A stretch of 64,000 nt of DNA from Saksenaea vasiformis B4078 (Eukaryota > Mucoromycota > Mucoromycetes > Mucorales > Saksenaeaceae). A program made the translations under genes and the position numbers. The stretch is from the NCBI GenBank assembly GCA_000697055.1, contig JNDT01002184.1, positions 1 through 64,000 on the forward strand. The letters are read 5' to 3'. Of the stretch, positions 57,801-64,000 are shown piece after piece; the first letter of the stretch is position 1, and every line of letters starts with the position of its first letter. Under the pieces are notes generated by a model, which saw nothing but the letters and a program-made list of their open reading frames with translations, did not search any database and was not told where the DNA came from.

Positions 57801-59452
57801 TTTGCAATGGGTACAAATCGGTGTAAACGACCCGTTTAAATGGAAAGATCGGTAATGGATATGACAAGTTGTCATTAAAGAGAAGATCCTGATCGTTTCT
57901 GGCATTCTGACACTTTACTAATTTTAGACGCCCTAATGACTGGCCTACCATTGTTTCTGCGACAATATACAACCATCAATGCGTTTTCTACATAGAAGAG
58001 GAAGAAAAAAAAGGTGCACTATTCGAGACCACGGGTTCATCGGAGTTCTATCCTACCGAGAGTGAGAAGACCTGCCAATGATATGGTACTGAATGTACAC
58101 ATCCTTCGTCTTCAGAAAAAAACAACAGCACACTATTTGAGCGTCTAAGTTGGGTCAGCATACAAACCCATGAATTATCTCCGAGATTGGGCGTTTAGTA
58201 GGCACATGATGCCGGTACGGTGGATTCAGGATGAGAGGGGTTAGAGGCATTAATCTTATTCATGAAACTCCACGACGGTGCATCTGTTTTGTTTTTTTTT
58301 TCTAGGTACCATATCGATTATGCGGGATGGTGGCACTAACGTTGCACGACAGGCGGGAGACATTTGTTGCGGGGCGTAAGTGAACCTTGGTTTTTCAGGT
58401 CATCTCCGCATCCTTCTGCCGACCACATTGTCGTACTGCAGCCTTTTGTCACTGCAGCATGAAGCCTTTCTGAGAACAATAGGGCAAGTATACCAGCATT
58501 AAGGTATGTCATGTCCAACACCGGTTGTTTAAATTTGACAATGGTAGGCTATCTAAGGGGATAAATGACAGCATTCTTCTGTCTTGCCTTTTTTGCATCG
58601 TTATGTCGTTCTTTAAGCTATCTTATCACCATGACACGCAGTCTGCCAAATCAACAAGGAGTAACATCCATGCGCAAACCTTGTTGTCGGGTTTTGACAA
58701 ACTAGGCAATGCAATGAATGAATGGTTGTCATGGTAAACATGTTAAGCAATCATTGCTGTACACATGCCTCATGTAGGCAGAAGTCATTACAAAAACAAA
58801 AAAGAGGGAGGCGGGTAGATTTTGTTCAGGGTGAACAAAGCAAAGTCAGATGACAGCTCTGCGGGGGAGGTTGCTCAAAGGACATGGCCAACATACTGCC
58901 ACCTCACCGTCGCATTGATTCAAGCAGAAAAGGACCAATCACAAATATTCCAACTCCCTTTTGTCTTCCTGTACGCAATAAGAAGACTACAGTTCACATA
59001 CCATGACACGGGAGGGGCACAGCAAAGTTTGTATGCAGTGGGGAGACGTACTGCAGCATTACGTGTTTAGATGTGTCGACGAATAAAGGTATTTCCGTCC
59101 GTTTTCAAGCTTATCAACCGCATGGTTCGACAGCATATCGCTTCTGTGTTTATCGCTCGCGTTTCCAGCTCCTGCATTTTCGATGAAAGATAAAAAAAGT
59201 GAGATTTATTCCTTCCTGAGGTATTATAGACAGAATATGAGGGAAAAAATGGGGCATAGGTGAGATGTAAGAAAAAAAAGTGCTGTAAAAATAAAAACAA
59301 ACAAAACAAAGCAAAGAATCTGTAGATTTTTGGGTATGAGCGCGCTTATTAAGGAGTTGAGAGAGAAGAGAAGTGGAAGAAGAAGAAAAAAAATTGATCA
59401 TACACGTATTTACAAGTTAATAAGAAAGGAAAAAAGGGGGAAAAGGGGTATA

Positions 59453-60148
59453 TCAAAAAAGAAAACCTGTCAATTTCTTGAACGATCGAGCAAACCGGTT
59501 GCGTGATGATGATGAGGAGGATTTTTTTTGCATGTCACCAGCACGAACAAAGGTGGTTAATCTCTTCTTTAAAGATCGATTGTTATCCGAAGCGGGTTGA
59601 ATTAAGTTATCATCTGCTAGTTCAAGTTCAAGTGAATTATCCCATAATGTAGGCTTAGATTGCTGCTCTTGTGTTTTTTCTTCTTGTTGTTGTTCTTGTG
59701 CACATGGTGATGACGGGATAACGACGACACGTTGATTAAATGACACGCGTCTGTCAAGTTGCTCGTCTTTATTCGAATGAAGTTCGTAACCTGAGGTACT
59801 ATGCCGTTGTGGTTGTTGCCTGATCAGTGAGCCTGCTGACGCTGAGCGTTGTGGTAAATGCGACACCGGTCGTTGTTGTGTACGTAATGAGTTTGAATAT
59901 GCTAGACCACGCTCGGATGCTGGAGGAGATTGATATCGGTAATGCTGTGCGGAGGAATAGTAGTAATACGGACAATGCGCCTTTGTGGAAGGCGACGGAA
60001 TCGAATTGGTGGTGGAACAACTCGAAACAGAAGAGGATAACGACGGTAGTGTTCTATGACGACTACTTGTATTGCTCGTTTTTCGTTGATGCACATACGA
60101 CGACGACGAAGAAGAAGGATGTTGATAGTGTTTAGAAGTAAACGACAT
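59453..60148 (-). CDS. Ser/Gln-rich, probably disordered protein, unknown
   Basis: 231 residues in one exon from the ATG at 60148. The frame is open further upstream, but that part is a Phe/Leu-rich translation of the pyrimidine-rich leader. The protein has Ser runs, a Tyr patch (CPYYYYSSAQHYRYQ), SASAGSLIRQQ, basic RRVSFNQRVVVIP, Gln/Glu runs and a basic C-terminus (SRNRFARSFKKLTGFLF) that could form an amphipathic or membrane-binding helix. RRVSF is a good PKA-type site. No domain is recognised. Several opposite-strand frames over the same stretch are shadows of the repetitive codons. Confidence 0.55.
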   Translation of the reverse strand: MSFTSKHYQHPSSSSSSYVHQRKTSNTSSRHRTLPSLSSSVSSCSTTNSIPSPSTKAHCPYYYYSSAQHYRYQSPPASERGLAYSNSLRTQQRPVSHLPQRSASAGSLIRQQPQRHSTSGYELHSNKDEQLDRRVSFNQRVVVIPSSPCAQEQQQEEKTQEQQSKPTLWDNSLELELADDNLIQPASDNNRSLKKRLTTFVRAGDMQKKSSSSSSRNRFARSFKKLTGFLF

Positions 60149-60603
60149 CGAATTAGAAGAGTGCAAGAAGGGCAAAGGGGTGGACTGAGCAGAAAACTTT
60201 AAAAAGAGCCAAAAAAAAAAGGGAAACTTCAGAAAGAAGGGGAGATGTGACACTGTTCTGATAAAGTCACTCCACTTGAACCCAACTTCGAGATACAACA
60301 AGAAAAGCACGCGAGGTCTATTTAACCGGAAATATAAAATACATAAAAAAAAGATTCTCGCTCCACAGTCTTTTTCATATAATAATCAATGGCTCGTTCA
60401 GTGATGCATTGAAAAGGAAACATTTCCACGTGTGTACTGCCACAGAACTTTTACCACAAGCTAATTTCCTTTTTCTTCCTTTATCACTTGCGCGACGTTA
60501 AGGCTTTTTCAGTTCCCGATTAACATCACAATCTTTTTTCTTTCTGGAACTTACCCTTCTATCTTTTCTTAACTTACTAATTGTTTACTCTTGGCAGGAG
60601 TCA
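60149..60603. other. Divergent promoter region
   Basis: AT-rich and pyrimidine-rich. A strong branch site/acceptor (CTTACTAATTG...TTGGCAG at about 60569-60598) lies just before the small frame at 60604, suggesting a 5' leader intron for a plus-strand transcript. Confidence 0.4.
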
Positions 60604-60795
60604 ATGAATAACAGGAGGCATAAGGTAAGGAGCTCTTTTTTAACGATGCTATGCAAAAAAGATACGTATGCGTATGTATGGAGATTGAATTCGGAGAAAT
60701 ACGCAAAAGAACAAAAACCTCATGGTTTCGCAGCCCGAGAAGCAGCCACATGGCGAAATGCTGTACACAACAGAAATTTGGGTCTCCACATGTAA
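60604..60795 (+). CDS. Possible small basic protein (63 residues)
   Basis: Single frame MNNRRHK to NLGLHM. The second half (YVWRLNSEKYAKEQ, FAAREAATWRNAVHN) has a protein-like composition, with Trp, Tyr and charged residues in helical spacing. The ATG lies a few bases after a convincing intron acceptor, as if the first coding exon follows a leader intron. No family is recognised. It could be chance. Confidence 0.3.
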   Translation: MNNRRHKVRSSFLTMLCKKDTYAYVWRLNSEKYAKEQKPHGFAAREAATWRNAVHNRNLGLHM

Positions 60796-62525
60796 CCCAC
60801 CACTTTACAGTGTTCGGCGTTTCATTTCTAAGCATAGATTTGAGATGCTGTTTTGTGAAACTTGACTGAGTGTGTGCTGTATATATGCAGCTTTGACACT
60901 TCTTCCGCCTTTCCCAAAGCGCACAGCGTGACGTAGTCGAGATCTTTGTTATTGGTCGTCCATGCTGACCTTGCATTATTTACTACGACCAAAGAGATTG
61001 ACATTCGGCTCACCACTAATCATCGTCATGGAGACCCAAGAGCACCATGCACAAAGCGCATCTCGATATTGTTTGCCATAGACCATATGTTTCTGAGCGC
61101 TAAAAACTGACTGTGCCATAAGCGGAAAATGTTCTCCTTTGACTATGTACATTAATGATAAGACTCTTTTGACTAGACGAAGGCATCTTGATAGTTACTC
61201 GTGATCAACCACTAGCAACTAAAGGTAATATCTTTCTGTTAACGCACACACAGATAATACGAGAAGGGAGTCCACCATGGGAATAATTAAGCGTTACTAT
61301 TGATCTGATGAAGAAGCATACACATTCATGTTAATTGATCTTCTATCAGCTGCTAGAACGCGTCTTTTCATAGTTCGTTTTGCTGCATGGTGATACCGTC
61401 AACAGCTGGTTGACTACATTTTACTCTTGATGTTTTTACAGTAAATGAAACTGCTATCAACCTCCCGTTAACTTTAATGGTCGTGTTCCCTGTCTAGGGT
61501 CGGATTCACGAGACCTCTATAAGCCATACTTCCAGTTCATAGCAGGCATTGGAAAGAGGAATTTGACGAACTTGGTAGGAAATGTCTGTGCATAACTTAA
61601 AATTCAATCTTGCCTACATGTACTTGAACGTTAGGCAACTCAATTGCTTAGCAATTGATAGATCAAGCAACATAGAAACACTCCTTACATGCGTTATTTC
61701 GATGCTCCTTGTAGTCTATGTTTGTTGTAACGACTCGACTTTACTGCATAGGTTTATTTATTTTTTTCTGCCGTGATCACGAATAGTTCGGGCAGTATCT
61801 CGTCCAATGGAAGTTCTCTCTTCAACTTTCCTTTATTTCGTGCCATTCATTTGAATAACTGCACATGGAATCCGTTATATGCAATGGCGACCATTAGGAA
61901 TACATGTCGTCGACAGAAACGGAGCTCCTATGAAGGAAACAAAGAGATTTGGGAGTAGTATCAAAACGAGCAATATTGCGGATGCTCTGTTCAATAGAAT
62001 GCTTCGAAAGGTCGGTTAGTTAGAGACATGACGTCTACCAAAACAGCGTGCTTGACTACAGGAGTACTTAATTTCCTACGTCCTGAGCCGAATTTACGGG
62101 TTTCCTTTTTGCTTTGGTGACAGGTTGCTCTTTTTTTTCTTGTTTCTCCTTTTTTTTTTTTTGCGGACCCACCAACCACTACGAAAGATTGCATATTACT
62201 GGATGACGCTAAATGACCGTGCACGAGCACAAAAGGTATTTGTGTAGACGGCCGGTGTTATCTTAGTAATCATCCAATATCATTAAATAAAGATCTTCAG
62301 ACCCATCTATTTACACACACACAGCCACGTTTCGTATTTTTCTCGATTAGGTATGTTCCATACACGCTAAACGGCTTGCTGGCACTTCCGCTCACAATTA
62401 AAGAAAAAAAAATTGCATGATCGGTGTTCTAATGATTTCCTTATTCAAAACACTTTAAAAATGACACTTGTCCTTATTTGGCTGAGTCATCAAGAAAAAT
62501 GACCTGGTCTCTCATAGGTAACCTT
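60796..62525. other. Intergenic region
   Basis: Short frames only (61582-61958 plus, 61991-62230 minus), none with a recognisable domain. T-runs near 62130-62160. Confidence 0.45.
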
Positions 62526-63419
62526 TTACTTGCGATCCTCCTATATCCCACGATTAAAAATGGTTTGGTGGGAACATGTTTCCTAACTTACCACCATAAT
62601 AATATGATAACCAAAGTTGGATTTAACCTAGCAAAAGATTGATTGATTAATTACAAGTCCTATTTCCCAGTTCAGCATTTTACCGGTGGGTCCGTGAACA
62701 CGGGTTTGTCTAAATTGTCAACATGAGATAATTTTTTTCCCAATAAATGATTTTCCTTACCACAGGTACTTGGTGGCAGCGCGAATGCTTCATGTAGTAA
62801 GTTAGATGAATGATACAGCCCACGTGCGTTTCTGGTGTTACCTGCATCCTGAAATACGCCGACCATCGATCCTCTTACCATCCAACCAAGTGATCCTGAT
62901 CGACCACGTTAAAACCTTGGACACCAAGTTTTCATCTATATTTGTTTACCTCCGGCTTTCGCTTTATCTTCACTGTACATTTCGGCAACCTAGGAAAAAA
63001 AATTGCATGTTACCAAAAAGTAACAATCTTGCCAAATTAATGATCAAGTTACCTTATCAAAACGCATGTTGTCTTCTTTCAACTTCGCCATCGCTTCCAT
63101 AACCTAGGGGTGTCCCGGGTAAAATAACATCATGACATACAGCCTCAGAAGGCCGCCTCTACATACCTTGCCGTGCTTTTCACATAGAATATGACGAACC
63201 TAAAATATTTACCCGGAATAGTCAGCCATAAACGAAGTGGCCAGTTATTTTTTACCTTGATGCTGTTTGCGGATTTGAGCTTGCCACCTTTCTTGTCATC
63301 GCCTAGCGAACATCCACGCGTCAGCAATAGACATTTGCAATTGAATCCTGATGCGTTAATAACTTACCCGATGAGGCGGCTTTTGCCTTTTGACCAGCAG
63401 CCTGCTTTCCTTTAGCCAT
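62526..63419 (-). CDS. PIN4: Parvulin-type peptidyl-prolyl isomerase, Pin4/Par14
   Basis: Ten exons (minus): 63419-63368, 63302-63256, 63199-63167, 63103-63053, 62989-62950, 62895-62842, 62787-62761, 62709-62684, 62627-62592, 62540-62526; 381 nt, 126 residues, all phases close. A basic Ala/Lys/Gly-rich nucleic-acid-binding tail (about 1-30) precedes the parvulin fold: [77 protein letters not shown]. The length and the FGYHII end match Par14/Pin4, a nucleolar factor in pre-ribosome processing. It lacks a WW domain, so it is not a Pin1 type. Introns total more than the coding sequence, and the last exon is 15 nt. Confidence 0.95.
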
Positions 63420-63769
63420 GAGAAATGATCAAACGCGTTGGGAGGACGCCCGTATACAACAGCCAACTTCGAAATTTTAAACCTCGATGTTTCAACCAAT
63501 CTCATTGGCTAGTTCTGTAAACAGTCGAAAATCAATATGCGTCAAGTTCCCCAACTCATCATCGTACTTCTTCTCGTTAGCTTGCGCAGTAAGGATTTTA
63601 AAAACTCATTTGTATCAAAGAATTAGGCTAAATGGGACACTTTCAGTTGTGCCTGGCTTATAAGAAGCGTCTGTGACGCTGCAAATCGTACTCTGTTCCC
63701 AACCAACTGGAAAAGTACCCGCAGAATTTGAACTTTGTTGATACGAAACCAGAGCATTCCCATCTTGCT
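63420..63769. other. Intergenic, PIN4 promoter and 3' flank of the next gene
   Basis: No independent gene. A 74-codon minus frame (63615-63839) overlaps the next gene out of frame. Confidence 0.45.
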
Positions 63770-64000
63770 CTAAAGCGTCAGTATCCTCTTCCTCTTCTTT
63801 TTTCCGAATGGTGATACAGATAACGGATTGAATGTGCAAGGTAATTTAACCACGTTGCACCTGTACTCATCAGCCAGAAGATCTACGCTGGATATTGCCG
63901 TTCTCCTCAATGTTGATGATGTTTGGCACAACTTACTAAATACGAAATAGAAATTCAGAACAGACAGTCAATGGACGCTTGTCTGTACCTTAATTTTTTG
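63770..64000 (-). CDS. C-terminal end of an unidentified protein (5' part outside window)
   Basis: Two exon pieces on minus: 64000-63989 and 63935-63770, joined over a 53-nt intron (donor AAG|GTACAG, acceptor TTTAG). The frame reads KKLS then KLCQTSSTLRRTAISSVDLL, ADEYRCNVVKLP, and ends FGKKKRKRILTL with TAG at 63772-63770. The basic cluster KKKRKR near the end could be a nuclear localisation signal. The family is not recognisable from this fragment. Confidence 0.45.

Larger units (their letters stand above)
53674..59452. other. 5.8-kb region without a supported gene
   Basis: Contents: a small hairpin directly after the previous gene (TGTTCGG-TGATGT-CGCCGAACA, about 53699-53719), a short pentamer repeat and an AAT microsatellite (separate entries), and fragments open on one or both strands (55718-55964 both strands, 56008-56217, 56609-56903 plus, 57633-57972 minus, 58822-59070 plus). 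None has a recognisable domain. The 55.7-kb stretch, open in two opposite frames, may be an old mobile-element or gene relic. Confidence 0.4.

Noticed and set aside
59827..60135. 102-codon plus frame over the Ser-rich gene
   Set aside because: Reverse complement of repetitive Ser/Gln/Tyr codons.
60569..60976. 135-codon minus frame, Cys/Ser/His-rich
   Set aside because: Composition resembles translated non-coding DNA. It has no domain, and the opposite strand has a better small frame.
1..64000. CRISPR array, bacterial operon, rRNA or further tRNA genes
   Set aside because: No regularly spaced repeats, no operon-like gene runs, no rRNA signatures. Other GGTTCGA-like matches lack a cloverleaf.

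Overview
The window looks like nuclear DNA of an early-diverging filamentous fungus, most likely Mucoromycota. The genes are compact and very intron-rich, with introns mostly of 42-65 nt. The gene set is fungal: a Diaphanous-type formin, a KCH-type potassium channel, a Zn2Cys6 regulator, Pik1-type PI 4-kinase, Tom7 and a bacterial-type mitochondrial prolyl-tRNA synthetase. Most of these genes only appear when short exons are joined by hand, so open-frame lengths badly under-represent them. The exon models below were checked for GT/AG (or GC/AG) borders, phase continuity and a total length divisible by three. None has transcript support.

Layout. 0-2 kb: the C-terminal end of an acidic protein, a tRNA-Gly(GCC) gene, a probable solo LTR just behind it, and a ~260-bp direct repeat on both sides. 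2.9-9.4 kb: two tandem paralogues of an unknown intronless multi-pass membrane protein, duplicated together with about 1 kb of 3' flank. 9.6-13 kb: a divergent pair, an SRR1/Ber1-family gene (minus) and a steryl-ester/acidic-lipase-type hydrolase (plus). 14.3-15.9 kb: a KCH channel (minus). 18.6-24.3 kb: a 29-exon formin whose FH1 domain is spread over a tandem array of phase-1 micro-exons. 24.6-31.6 kb, all minus: a transcription-type cyclin, a Mei2-like triple-RRM protein and a Zn2Cys6 factor. 36.4-39 kb, minus: mitochondrial prolyl-tRNA synthetase and a small one-TM protein. 40.8-49 kb, plus: homeobox protein, PI 4-kinase beta (Pik1) and an R1R2R3 Myb. 49.7 kb: TOM7 (minus). 51.2-53.7 kb: a Treslin/Sld3-like candidate. 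59.5-60.1 kb: a Ser-rich protein (minus). 62.5-63.4 kb: PIN4-type parvulin in ten tiny exons. 63.8 kb to the end: the C-terminal end of another protein.

No operon-like organisation is seen. Neighbours are functionally mixed, as expected for a eukaryotic chromosome arm. Recurring themes are actin and phosphoinositide signalling (formin, Pik1), mitochondria (ProRS, Tom7) and transcriptional or developmental control (cyclin, Mei2-like, Zn2Cys6, homeobox, Myb). The large stretches 15.9-18.6, 31.6-36.4, 53.7-59.4 and 60.8-62.5 kb hold only fragments I cannot assemble. The most unusual structure is the formin FH1 exon array. Next come the unknown membrane-protein tandem and three conserved hairpins upstream of the homeobox gene.
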